Source of the DNA: Odobenus rosmarus divergens
Taxonomy: Eukaryota; Chordata; Mammalia; Carnivora; Odobenidae
Reading direction: 5' to 3'
Length of the DNA: 64,000 bases
Assembly (NCBI RefSeq): GCF_000321225.1
Contig: NW_004450401.1
Location: 4,439,307 to 4,503,306 of the forward strand
Part shown: in pieces, positions 1 to 10,956 of the stretch
Layout: each line of letters opens with the position of its first letter
How positions within the stretch are numbered: the first letter of the stretch is position 1
Translations under genes and position numbers: made by a program
The notes under the pieces: generated by a model
The model's input: the letters and a program-made list of their open reading frames with translations, nothing else
The model's database searches: none
What the model was told of the DNA's origin: nothing

Positions 1-1440
1 TTCTTGGGAAGGTTGCCAGAAGCTTGGTAGCAATGTTGTCTCTGGGAAAAACTGATGAACTGGGTAACAGGAGAGGAAGGGAGACTACTTTTTTATTTAG
101 TCATTCAAATAGTTGTGCAATGAAACATCATGGTTTTAAATCATGTTTCCCTTAATGGCATATAATGTTGAGTATTTTTTCATGTGTTTATTTTCTATTT
201 GTGTATCCTATTTAGTGAAGTGTGTGTTCAAGTCGTTTGCCCATGTTTAAATAGAGTTGTTTTCTTTTTGCTTTGTCTTGGGAGTTCTTTATATATTCTG
301 GGCATAAGCCCATCCTTTTTGAGTATGTTATTTGCAAATACTTTCTCTGAGTCTGTAGCTTGTCTTTTAATTTTTAAACAGTATTTTTACAAAACAAATG
401 CTTTTAATTTAATTTAGTTTAATTTTTTAAAAAAAGATTTTATTTATTTGATGGAGAGAGAGACAGCGAGAGAGGGAACACAGCAGGGGGAGTGGGAGAG
501 GGAGAAGCAGGCTTCCCGCGGAGCAGGGAGCCCGACGCGGGGCTTGATCCCAGGACTCTGGGATCATGACCTGAGCCGAAGGCAGACGCTTAATGACTGA
601 GCCACCCAGGCGCCCCAATGCTTTTAATTTTAATAAGTCCAATTTGTCAACTTTTTCTTTTGTGAATTGTGTTTTTGGAGTCATCACCAAGAATTATGTG
701 TTTAATTCCACATCATGAAGATTTTCTCCTATGTTTTATTCTGAAAGTTGTATGGTTTTAGGTCTATGATCCATTTTGAATTAGTTTAGTATAAGGTGTA
801 AGGTGTAGGTTGATATTCTTTTTTTTTATATGGATGTCCAATTGTTCTAATGCCATTTGTTGAAAAAAAAACTATCATTTCATTGTTAATAGCTTTTGTG
901 TCTTTGTCAAAAATCAGCTGGCCATATTTGTGTCGGTCTACTTCTGAAAATATGCTGCATGAAAGGCCATATATTGGATGATTCTATATGTGTGTACTCC
1001 TTTTCCAGTACAATTCTGTCTTGATTACAGTAGCTATATCATCAGTCTTAAAATTGGATAATATGATTCTTCCAACTTTATACTTGTTTTTTAAAATTAT
1101 TTTGTTCTTTTTCTAGTTCCTTTGCCTTTCCATTTAAATTTTAGAATCACTTGTCTATATCTACAGAAAAAATTCCTGCTGGGATTTTAATTGGAATTCT
1201 GTTAAATTTATAGGTCAATTTGGGAGAATTGATATCTTTATTATGTTCAGTTTTGCAATTCATGAACATGGTATGCCTCTCCATTTATGTAAGTCTTTTA
1301 ATTTTTTTATCAGCATTTTGTAGTTTTATCTTGAACATGTTTTGTTAGTTCATACTTAATTATTTCATGTCAGTGAGCTTTTGTAATGATATTTAAAAAT
1401 TTTTATTTTCCAGTTCTTTATTGCCAATATATAAGATATA
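1..1440 (-). mobile_element. L1 fragment (ORF2 region), minus
   Basis: Reads as L1 ORF2-derived sequence on the minus strand, in the same order as the fuller L1 at 24820-27225. It is interrupted by a SINE at 425-616 and has no open frame of note. Confidence 0.7.
425..616 (-). mobile_element. Can-SINE, minus
   Basis: A-tail side AAAGATTTTATTTATTT first, tRNA-like head GAGCCACCCAGGCGCCCC last. Target duplication AATGCTTTTAATTT on both sides. Confidence 0.95.
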
Positions 1441-1443
1441 ACT

Positions 1444-1552
1444 GATTTTATTTATTTTTTTAAAGTAACCTCTACACTCAACATGGGGCTTGAACTCACA
1501 ACCCTGAGATGAAGAGTTGCATGCTCTACTGAATAAGCCAGCCAGGTGCCCC
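1444..1552 (-). mobile_element. Older Can-SINE, short form, minus
   Basis: Diverged head (CCAGCCAGGTGCCCC). The flanking repeats AAGATATAACTGATTTTA and AAGATGTAACTGATTTTA are its target duplication. Confidence 0.85.
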
Positions 1553-1574
1553 AAGATGTAACTGATTTTAATGT

Positions 1575-2605
1575 GTTTACCAGATATTCACATGCAAAAG
1601 AATGGATTTGGACCCCTATCTCACACCATACACAAAAATTAACTCAAAATGGATCAAAGACCTAGATATAATAGCTAACACTATATAACTCTTAGAAGAA
1701 AATATCTTCATGACCTTGGATTAGGCTTATTAGGTATGAACTAGATATGTTGGACTTCATTTATATCTGATAAGGGTATAACATCCAGAAAAACCAATTG
1801 CAGCAACATTCGTGTTTCAGAAGACACAAGTAAGAAAGTGAAAAGAGGGGCGCCTGGGTGGCTCAGTCAGTCGTTAAGCATCTGCCTTTGGCTCAGGTCA
1901 TGATCCCAGGGTCCTGGGATCGAGTCCCGCATTGGGCTCCCTCCTCAGTGGGAGGCCTGCTTCTCCCTCTCACACTCCCTCTGCTTTTTGTGTTCCCTCT
2001 CTCGCTGTCTCTCTCTGTCAAATAAATAAATAAAATCTTTAATAATAATAATAATTACTTAAAACAAAAAGAAAATGAAAAGAAAACCTGTAGAATGGAA
2101 GAAAATATTTCCAAATATGCAACTGAACATATGTTCCCAGAAAAATGAATGCTCATAGTAGCATTATTTATGATAGTCAAAAAGTGAAAACAACTCAAAT
2201 GTCCATCAACTGATGATTAGATAAACAAAATGTGGACTATCCATGGAATACAATGGAATGTAACTTAGCCATAAAAGGGAACAAGTACGGATACCTGCTA
2301 TAACATTGATGAATCTTGAAAACATTATGTTAGGTGAAGGAAGGCTACATATTATGTGATTCCATCTATATGAAATGTCCAGATAAGGCAAATCCACAGA
2401 GATAGAAGGTAGCTGGGAGGAGGGAATGAGGAGTGACTGTATAGGTAAATGGTTACCTGGGGTGATTTCTGAAAGTGTTCTGAAATTAGGTAGTCATGAT
2501 GGTTGTACAACTTTTTGAACATATTAAAAGCCCTGAATTATATACTTTAGTGGGTGAATTTTATGTTATATGAATTATATCTAAATAAAAGAAATTATGC
2601 CACTT
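1575..2605 (+). mobile_element. L1 3' part, plus
   Basis: L1 ORF2 C-terminal and 3' UTR sequence on the plus strand, ending near 2600. Interrupted by the SINE at 1847-2054. It stands head to head with the minus L1 at 1-1440. Confidence 0.7.
1847..2054 (+). mobile_element. Can-SINE, plus
   Basis: GGGGCGCCTGGGTGGCTCAG head, CT-rich middle, AAATAAATAAAATCTTT tail followed by (AAT)n. Target duplication near AAGAAAGTGAAAAG. Confidence 0.95.
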
Positions 2606-2609
2606 TTTT

Positions 2610-2868
2610 CTTGAATAGATGAGTGATTTATTTATTTCCAAATTTTTATTTAAATTCTGCCGTTACTTAACATGTAGTGTAATATTGGTTTCAGGAGTAG
2701 AGATCAGTGATTCATCACTTACTATAACACCCAGTGCTTATCATAACAAGTGCCATCACCCATCTAGGCCATCCCCCACCCACCCCACTCCTTCAACCCT
2801 CAGTTTGTTCTCTATTGTTAAGAGTCTCTTATGGTTTGCTTCCCTCTGTCTTTCAAAAAAAAATTTTT
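2610..2868 (-). mobile_element. L1 3' UTR fragment, minus
   Basis: Carnivore L1 3' UTR signature (ACACCCAGTGCTTATCAT, CCTCAGTTTGTTCTCTATTG). Its right edge is where the left THOC3 copy begins. Confidence 0.7.
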
Positions 2869-3049
2869 AGGGCAAAATCATTGTTTGAAAGGACAAAGAT
2901 GAACATGTGCTGCATGCTGGGATTTTCAGTGTGTTGGGGACGCAGTGTGGCTTTGTAGTCCTCTGCCTCACTTCTGGGCACATGCATTCACATGGAGGCA
3001 GCCAGAGAACAGGCCATGGTCCACAGTGATTTTGTTGACGAGGTGCTCC

Positions 3050-3291
3050 TTGTGGTGGTCCTGGCAGCAATGAGATCCTATCTCTGGGCCAGGGCAGTCC
3101 AGATTCAGTGGCCCCCTGGAACTCAGTGATCTCAAGCCTGTCCTGCTAAGTGCTCAAGATTTGAGCTGTTCTGCATCCACAGCAAGACATGAGAGTTCCT
3201 GGCATAGGGTGTATGCTGCCACTGACCCTGCCTTGCCTTGGAGTCCTTGAACAAAATGGTCTGTGTCTTCTTGGGGGACAAGGACCTTTTG
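3050..3291 (+). pseudogene. THOC3 exon 1-like segment
   Basis: The stretch 3150-3205, with CTGTTCTGCATCCACAGCAA and GAGTTCCTGGCATA, follows exon 1 of THOC3 (37317-37360) closely. The initiator is TTG, and the donor region reads GGGGAGCTG where THOC3 has GTAAGCTG. Several indels break the frame. Confidence 0.85.
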
Positions 3292-3299
3292 GGGGAGCT

Positions 3300-3545
3300 G
3301 TCAGGGCTCAGCCTAGGCCAGGGAGAAGGGTGATGGAGAAGTGTAGTGTGGTGATGAGGAGAGAATGGTGGTGCAGAAGAGGGTGGGAATGAGGAGGGGG
3401 GAGTAGGAGGAGTAAGGAGAGAGAGGGTGTAGGGATGGGGAGAGGGGAGGGGTAGAGACTGTGGTGAGGAGAAGGTTGGGGTGAATAAGAGGGTAGGACT
3501 GAGAAGAGATAGAGGAGTGTGTGACAAATGCTGTTAGATTGGGGG
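3300..3545 (+). repeat. Purine-rich tract, left copy
   Basis: G/A-dominated plus strand with GTGGTGAGGAG-like units. It corresponds to intron 1 of THOC3 at 37480-38060. Confidence 0.75.
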
Positions 3546-3659
3546 TGTATTTTCAAGGTTACTAAAAAACATATACCCGAGTCATTGAATTTATTACTTA
3601 AGATTAGCTAAATTTATTTAAGTAAAAGAAATGAGTCCATTTAAAAATTATTGAATAAA

Positions 3660-3764
3660 GAGAGGTGCCTAGCTGGCTTAGTTGTAGAGCTTGTGACTCT
3701 TGATCTCGGGGTCATAAGTTCAAGGCCCATGTTGGTTGTAGAGCCTACTTTAAAAATAATTATT
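3660..3764 (+). mobile_element. Older Can-SINE, short form, plus
   Basis: Head GTGCCTAGCTGGCTTAG, GTTCAAGGCCC box. Flanked by AATTATTGAATA repeats. Confidence 0.85.
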
Positions 3765-3768
3765 GAAT

Positions 3769-3966
3769 AGGGGCGCCTGGGTGGCTCAGTGGTTAAGTGT
3801 CTGCCTTCAGCTCAGGTCATGATCCCAGGGTCCTGGGATCGAGCCCCGCATCAGGCCCCTTGCTCAGTGGGAAGCCTGCTTCTCCCTCTCCCACTCCCCT
3901 TGCTTGTGTTCCCCCTCTCTCTGTGTCTCTCTCTGTCAAATAAATAAACAAAATCTTTAAAAAAAA
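3769..3966 (+). mobile_element. Can-SINE, plus
   Basis: Complete element landing next to the 3' target duplication of the previous SINE, so AATTATTGAATA now appears three times (3647, 3757, 3966). Confidence 0.95.
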
Positions 3967-4044
3967 TTATTGAATAAAGAAAAGTATAGCTCATGGTGGA
4001 TAGAAAAAAATTCTGAATATGATGTGTGAATGATTAATGCCTGT

Positions 4045-4215
4045 GTAAAAGATTAAGCGGTTTTGGGGTCAAACTGCATGACATATTTTTGCTCTTCTAC
4101 TTAAAAGCTTTGAAACTTTGACTAGTCCCTCTTATCTTCCATTTCTCTATCTGTAAAATGGGGTCAAAAATGTATCTGACAGTTATTGTAAGGATTAAAG
4201 GGGAAATTTGTAGGT
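4045..4215 (+). repeat. MIR, left copy
   Basis: Weak MIR-like profile (GGTCAAACTGCAT ... CTGTAAAATGGGG), the counterpart of 39690-39830. Confidence 0.55.
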
Positions 4216-4266
4216 GAATGTGCTGGACTCATACTTGTGATCCATAAATGGTAGTTCCCTTCTACT

Positions 4267-4463
4267 GATTAAAGACCATCTTTTTTTAAAGATATTATTT
4301 ATTTGAGAGAGAGAGAGAGAGCGAGCGAGCATAGAGGGAGAGAGAAAGAGAAGCTCACTCCCCACTGAGCAAGGAGCCTGATGCGGAACTCGATCCCAGT
4401 ACCCTGGGATCATGACCTGAGCCAAAGGCAGATGCTTAACCAACTGAGCCACTCAGGTGTCCC
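4267..4463 (-). mobile_element. Can-SINE, minus
   Basis: Head GAGCCACTCAGGTGTCCC on the right. Target duplication near CTGACTAGGAC. Confidence 0.92.
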
Positions 4464-4549
4464 TGACTAGGACTATCTTGAATGAATCTTTGAAGGAGAT
4501 AGCTCTGGCCTTTTCTCTAGGATAGCAAAGTCAACTTCTTTTAATCTAC

Positions 4550-4890
4550 AAGTTTCTCCTCTGTCACTTAATTTTCCTTATAATTTACGTTTGGAAAAAT
4601 CCAGACCATTTGACCTGTAGAGAGTCGATACTTCTGGTGTGGTCGGACATGCTCCTCTCTCCTACATGCTTTCTGAACATTGGCAGCTATATCTAGAGGC
4701 TTGATCAGGCTTAGTTTTAATCCCCTTGGCAAACTATAGATGATGTTATCTACTTTTATCAGAGGCTTGTAATGTCCGGTTGTCTCTTTTTGTGTGTGTG
4801 ATGCTTGCAATTGTTAGTGCTCACCGCCTAGATCATTAATTTGGGTTTGCAAAATAATGACATGCTATATCTATATAATTTTTTTATTTC
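4550..4890. other. Intron-like sequence of left copy, no gene
   Basis: The first part resembles 41790-41850 of THOC3 intron 3. The rest looks like an old diverged interspersed repeat. No gene is seen. Confidence 0.4.
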
Positions 4891-5121
4891 TTTTTAGTTT
4901 ATTTGTAGGAATGCTTCTATATACAGATGTTTCCTCCTATTTGGTTACTCAGTGGTGCATTTCGTTTCGAAAGGTTAGATAAATGATTCTTTCTCTTTAT
5001 CAGTTCTCAAGATAAGAAATTTTCTCTCTCTCACCTCCAAAGATGATTGGGTAGTTTTTAAAAAACATATTATGAACTCACATCTTTAAGCATATTTAAT
5101 ATGTTTTATTCTATTTTACCT

Positions 5122-5310
5122 TTTTAAAAAGATTTTATTTATTTGAGAGAGAGAGTGTGAGCGAGAGAGACCACGAGCTGGGTGAGGGGCAGAGGGAGAA
5201 GCAGACTCCCCCATGGGAAGGGAGCCCAACATGGTACTCAATCCCGGGACCCCAGGATCATGACCTGAGCCGAAGGCAGACACTTAAAGGACTGAACTAC
5301 CCAGGCACCC
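5122..5310 (-). mobile_element. Can-SINE, minus
   Basis: Target duplication ATGTTTTATTCTATTTTA at 5100 and 5312. Confidence 0.95.
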
Positions 5311-5407
5311 CATGTTTTATTCTATTTTAATTATTCATCTTATTGAGGCTCAAATTAAGTTCCAGATAAGATTCCTCAGGAAGGCCTCATGGGGATCATA
5401 GTCCCTG

Positions 5408-5618
5408 ACTTCTTCCTCATTATTTTTTTTAAAGATTTTATTTATTTATTTGACAGAGAGAGACATAGAGAGAGAAGGAACACAAGCAAGGGGAGTGGGA
5501 GAGGGAGAAGCAGACTCCCCGCTGAGCAGGGAGCCCGATGCGGGGCTCGATCCCAGGACCCTGGGATCATGACCTGAGATGAGGGCAGACGCTTAACAGC
5601 TGAGCCACCCAGGTGCCC
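5408..5618 (-). mobile_element. Can-SINE, minus
   Basis: Young, little diverged. Target duplication CTGACTTCTTCC. Confidence 0.95.
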
Positions 5619-5875
5619 TGACTTCTTCCTTATTGCTAATAAAGTTCATTTGTGCCCTTTACACTTGAAACTAAGTTTTGCAGCATATAGAAGTCCTTGA
5701 CTCACATTTTTCGCCTTGTGTATCTTAAACATGTTTCTCAATTTTTTTTCCTGCATAGATATGGGGCATAAAGTGTTGCTGTCAAAAATTCTGGTGGTAG
5801 TTTAATACTGTCCCTCAAAAACATCTGCTCTTTTTGCCTAGATGCTAAAAGGCCTTTCCTTTAAAGTTTAATAAT

Positions 5876-6066
5876 TTTTTTTTTTGAGAGAGAGAGGGAA
5901 CACGAACAGGGGGAGGGGCAGAAGGAGAGGGAGAGAATCTCGGGCAGGTTCCATGCCCAGTGTGAAGCCCCACACAGGGCTGAACATGGGAATTGATCTC
6001 ACAACACTGAGATCATGACCTGAGCTGACGTCAAGTCAGTCGCTAAACTGAGCCACCCAGGAGCCC
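5876..6066 (-). mobile_element. Older Can-SINE, minus
   Basis: Head GAGCCACCCAGGAGCCCC. Target duplication AAAGTTTAATAATTTT and AAAGTTTAGTAATTTT. Confidence 0.9.
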
Positions 6067-6330
6067 CTAAAGTTTAGTAATTTTATTAGTTTATGCCTTG
6101 ATGTTGGTTGTTTTGGGTTCACATTCTCAGGTAAGTGGTGTGCTCTTTCAATATGTAGCTTGAAATCTTTTTTTTTTTTTTGGTAAAGCTTTCTTGAATT
6201 ATGGTTTTTGGTATTTGTTCTATTTACTTTGGTTTTCTTCAGGGGTTCTTTGGTTTTACTTTGGTTTTCTTCAGGGGTTCTTATTATCTTCTTAGTGTCA
6301 CAGCCCTTTTACTGCTGTCTTGTTTTTCAG

Positions 6331-6475
6331 CTACATAGCACCAAAGCCTGTGCAGTCCATTAATGCCCTTCCTATGTGGTTTGACCCATGGAGAAGTATT
6401 TCGCTACAGGAAGTGCAGATACTTTGGTCAGCCTCTGGGATGTGGATGACTCAGTGTGGTACAATGCATTTCTAG
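6331..6475 (+). pseudogene. THOC3 exon 4-like segment
   Basis: Acceptor (TTGTTTTTCAG) and donor (GTAAGC) are intact, but the segment is 145 nt against 162 nt. About 16 bases around the codons for SNCICI and one further C are missing, so the frame shifts. The second half still reads like [17 protein letters not shown] in its own frame. Confidence 0.9.
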
Positions 6476-6597
6476 GTAAGCAAATCTGCTAGTACTTTAT
6501 TTATTGGATAATTAGTTTTATTCCATCCTGAATGCCTTCTTCTAATTCTTTATGCCTTAGGAATTCTAATGTGTCCTTTTTGCACCCTGTATTATGG

Positions 6598-6698
6598 GCT
6601 GGATTGGCCTGTGAGGACCATCATTTTTGGCCATGATGGGAAAATTCAGCCATCAACATCAGAAGATCATTTTATTGATGTTGCTGGAATAGAGACAG
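6598..6698 (+). pseudogene. THOC3 exon 5-like segment
   Basis: Same length as the real exon (101 nt), open in the right frame, with about 15 substitutions by hand count. The donor GTGACT is usable, but the acceptor CAG has become ATG GG. Confidence 0.9.
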
Positions 6699-7440
6699 GT
6701 GACTGAAACCCCCACTACCCTAAGGAGAACTTTGTATCTTTCATCCTTGGTCATCAGGACTTACCAAGTGTCATATGTTTTCATCTCTGCACATTGCTAC
6801 TTCAGCAGCATTAGCATGAAAGAATTTGTCTTCTTAAGACAGGTTTATGTTATGACTGTCACTGCTAGTAATAAGGTAGCAAAGAGTTTGAAAAGTATCA
6901 GGTATCAAGGAAAGTTATTTATGAAAAATATTTTATATTTTAATAACCAAATTCTTCCATTATAAAGACATTTTTTAAATACAGAGGAGTAGGAGAAATG
7001 AAGACTTGCCTGTGGTATTATCATCTATAGACCATCTCTAGTAATGTGTATTTTGTTTGATTTTTTTCCTATATATAAACCTAAACAAATATATTCCTCA
7101 AGTAATTTAGGGAATTATCAAAATACTTATGCTTTGCTTAAAAAAAAAACTCTAAAACAAAACAGAACTTGAAAATGGAAAATTGAGAGAAGAGTATTCA
7201 TTTTACAAAAGAATTCCCTCACACTTTTATTTTTCAATACGGCTTTATTGTTTTGGGGAATGTTATACTCTTAAAAAATTTCAAACTATATTTAAAAATT
7301 TTTAATAATAAAAAACTTGAAATTCTTATATTTAAGGTTAATTACTGTTGGGATACAGCTAATGCATTGCTTAGAGACGAATCTATAGCTGTAAATATCT
7401 ATATTGAAAAGAAGAACAATCTCAAGTCAATAACTTAATC

Positions 7441-8282
7441 TACTTTAAAAAACTGGAAAAGAGCAAAGTAAACCCAAAGTAAGCAGAAGGAAGGACATAT
7501 TAATGAGTAATAGGAGTAAATGAAATAGAGAATAGAAAAACAATAAAGAAAATCAAGGAAAACAGAAGTCTGTTCTTCAAAACAAAGTTGACAAAGTTTT
7601 AGCTAGAATGACCAAGCATAAATGAGAGGAGATCAAGTTACTAAAATCAGAAATGAAATTCGGGACATTACTACTGACAGTATAGAAATAAAAAGAATTA
7701 CAAGGAATACTATGAAACAACTGTATGCCAACAAATTAACTAACGTAGATGACAAGTTCTTAGAAACATGCAAACTACTGAAATTGATTCAAGAAAAAAT
7801 AGAAACCTTGAATAGACCTATAACAACAAAAATATTGAATTAATAATCAAAACCTTCCATAAAGAGAAGCCTACTTCCAAATGGCCTCACTGGTGAGTTC
7901 TACCAAACATTTAGGAATTAACATCAATTCTTCCCAAACTCTTCTGAAAAATAGAAGCAAAGGGAATATTTCCCAACTCTTTCTATGAGGCCAGTATTAC
8001 ATGATACCAAAGCCAGAGAAAAACACCACAAGAAAGGAAAACTATTGACCAATATCTCCTGTGAATCTAGATGCAAAAATCCTCAACAAAATACTAGCAA
8101 ACTGAAAATAGCAATGTATAAAAGGATTATATCCATGACTAAATGGGATTTATCCCAGGAATGCAAGGTTTGTTCAACATATGAAAATCAATCACTGTAA
8201 TACCATATTAATAAAATCAAGGACAAAACCCACATGATCATCTCAGTAGTTTCAGATAAAGCATTTTTCTTGTATCAATCTT
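7441..8282 (+). mobile_element. L1 ORF2 fragment, plus
   Basis: Both ends truncated. Several stops break the ORF2 frame. Absent at the matching place in THOC3 intron 5. Confidence 0.75.
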
Positions 8283-8428
8283 GTGCAGTGAGCATGTCTT
8301 CATGTTATTTTAAGTAGTAGAAATTATATTTGCAAAAAAAATTATATTTGCTCATTGTAGCACATTTAGATATGCTGACAGATATAAAGAAGAAATTAAC
8401 AATTACCCACAGTTCTATAACTCAGAAT

Positions 8429-9029
8429 TGAGATAGGGAAACTGAAGGGACTCCATTTTGGAAAGGCTCCATCTCTACTGTTTCTCTGCTAGGCCCCATT
8501 TACTCATGTTCTATATTTCACCTTGCATCTGAGTAAACCAAAGAAGCTATGTTCCCACTCTGAGGTGGATGCAAGAAAGTTAATCATTCTCTGAGTTTTG
8601 TCATAGGCCCCCATACACCTGATAACTTCTAAGAAGAATCAGGTCCTGAGCATGTTTCAGGACATTAGCTTTGAACAAACCTCACTTGACATGGGTGTCA
8701 ATACCCCCTAACTTCGGTGATTTATGGAATAACAACTATTGTTCACCTGACATTTGCCTTTGATTGGACCCTACCCTGGATTCCTGAAGGAACACATACC
8801 CTGGATCCTTTTCCAATATAAACTCCTAACCCCAAGTGACAGACTCACTTCTCCCTTTCTGAGTCTCCCAGCCACTTTGTCTGCTATATTCTATCACTTA
8901 GCTATTCAATAAACTCTGCTCTCACTTCCTCCTGGCTTGCATTTGATTCTATCCTATGGGAAACCAAATATCCTCTTGGCTGGTTCTGTGGGACCTGCTC
9001 TGGATCCTTCGACCTGGCCTGCCTATGTC
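8429..9029 (+). mobile_element. Solo LTR of a class I-like endogenous retrovirus
   Basis: A 600-base block starting TGAGAT and ending TGTCA, with AATAAA at 8908-8913 before a C/T-rich stretch, as in an R-U5 region. The flanks are contiguous in the THOC3 copy, so it is an insertion. No internal viral genes are present. Family assignment is inferred. Confidence 0.55.
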
Positions 9030-9522
9030 AGAAGCATTAAACATTTTAATATATTTTAATTTTTTCTGTATATGTATTTTTGATGTAGTTGGGATCATAT
9101 AGTAGATAAAATTTTGTATCCTGCATTTTTTAACTTAACAGCATACTATAAACATTTTTCTATTTTAATTTTAATCATAAACCTGATATAAAAAACAGCT
9201 GAAGGAGTAATAGCTTGGGGAAAAATCATATATTATTTCAATGAACCAAAGAATTAAAATATTGGTAAAAAACAATCTATTTGCAAGGCAGTGTGGTTTA
9301 GTGGAAAGGAGTATGTCCTTGGAGGCAGATGGAACTTATTTCAGAATGCTGGCTCCACTACAAAGTATGACCTTAGTTAAATCACCTATTTATTTATATA
9401 GTGAGATTGAAATTAAAACCTTACCAAACACTAATTAAAGAAAGCCTGGACAAATATGGAAACATATTGTGTTCATGAATTGGAAGACTCAATATTGTTA
9501 ATTCTCCCTGAACTCACCTAAA

Positions 9523-9525
9523 GAT

Positions 9526-9560
<35 letters not shown>

Positions 9561-9712
9561 TTTGAGAGAGAGCAAAAGTGAGAGAGATCACAGAGGGAGA
9601 GGGAGCCGACTTGTTGCTGAGCAGAGAGCCCCAATGGCTTGATCCCAGGACCCTGAGATTATGACCTGAGCCAAAGGCAGATGCTTAACGACTGAGCCAC
9701 CCAGGCGCCCCT
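9523..9712 (-). mobile_element. Can-SINE, minus
   Basis: Long (TTTA)n tail. Target duplication around ACCTAAAGATTTA. Confidence 0.93.
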
Positions 9713-9765
9713 GACCTAAGGATTTAAAGCAATCCCAATCAAAGTCCCAGAAAGCTTCTTCTATA

Positions 9766-10128
9766 GAATGAATATTTATGCTCCCAACTCTCCCACAATT
9801 CATATGTTGAAACCTAATCCTCAATGTGGTGGTGTTTGGAGGTGGGGCCTTTGGGAAGGGATTAGGTCATTAGTGTGGAGCCCTCATGAATGGGATTAGT
9901 GCCCTTACAAGACACTCCAGAGAGCTCCTTTGCCTCTTCTGCCATGTGAGGACACCGCAAGGAGACAGCCGTCTATGAAACTGGAAGCAGCTTTCACCAG
10001 ACACTGAATCTACGGGTTCTTGATATTGGACTTCCCAGCCTCCAGAGCTGAGAGAAATATATTTTTGTTGTTTGTTAAGTCACCCGGTCTGTGATATTCT
10101 GTTAAAGCAGCCTGAAAGGACTAAGACA
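9766..10128 (+). mobile_element. ERVL-MaLR LTR (MST/MLT1 type)
   Basis: Typical order: CATATGTTGAAACCTAATCC, GGAGGTGGGGCCTTTGGGA, GGGATTAGTGCCCTTA, GCCATGTGAGGACACCGC, and the AAGTCACCC-GTCTGTG end. It splits the L1 at AGCTTCTT. Confidence 0.85.
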
Positions 10129-10755
10129 GCTTCTTTGTAGATATAGCTGATTCTAAAATTTATATGGAAAGGAACTAGAAAGCCAAAAGAGTTTTGAAAA
10201 ACGAACAGTTGGAGGATTTCAATACCTGTTTTTAAGATATACTGTAAAGCAACGTTGTCAACACAGCATGATATTAGTAAAAGGAAAGTCATATAGACAA
10301 GTGAAATATATATACAATATAAAATCATAGAATCAACAGATTTTTGACAAAAGTGCAATGGCAGTCCAATGGACAAAGGACAGTCTTTAGCAAATGGTGC
10401 TGGACTATCCACATGCAAAAAAGTGAGCCTTGACCTACACCTATGTTGCCTACAAAAATTAACTCCAAATGGATGATAGACATAAGTGTAAGACAGAAAA
10501 CTATGAAGCTCTTAGAAATATAGCAGAAAATCTTTTTCCTGTTGAGTTAGGTAAATATTTCTTACATAGGGTAACACAATTATTGATCCATAAAGTAAGA
10601 GTTGATATATTGGACCTAGTGAAAATGAAAAACCCTTGCTTTGCAATAACACTGTTAAGAGAGTAGAAAACCAGCCCCATGTTGCGATAAAATATTTGCA
10701 AACACACATAAGAAAAATCATTTGTGTTTAAAGTACATAAAGAACTCTCAAAAGT

Positions 10756-10956
10756 CGGAGTGCTTGGGTGGCTCAGTCATTAAGTGTCTGCCTTCGTCTC
10801 AGGTCATGATCCCAGAGTCTTGGGATTGAGCCCTGCATTGGGCTCCCTGCTCAGTGGGGAGCCTGCTTCTCCCTCTCCCACTCCCCCTGCTTGTGTTCCC
10901 TCTCTTGCTTTGTCTCTCTCTGTCAAATAAATAAATAAAATCTTAAAAAAAAAAAA
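10756..10956 (+). mobile_element. Can-SINE, plus
   Basis: Target duplication AAGAACTCTCA and AAAACTCTCAGA. Confidence 0.93.

Noticed and set aside
1847..1925. Possible tRNA genes in the SINE heads
   Set aside because: The A and B box-like DNA is the tRNA-derived part of Can-SINEs, without a foldable, complete tRNA.
4550..4890. Remnant of THOC3 exon 2 or 3 in the left copy
   Set aside because: No segment matches either exon. The left copy passes from intron 2 sequence to intron 3 sequence.
5389..5577. Many 60-80 codon frames ending like [21 protein letters not shown]
   Set aside because: This is the translation of Can-SINEs and recurs in most copies. It is not a gene family.
8429..9029. Complete endogenous retrovirus
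   Set aside because: Only one LTR is present, with no internal coding region on either side.
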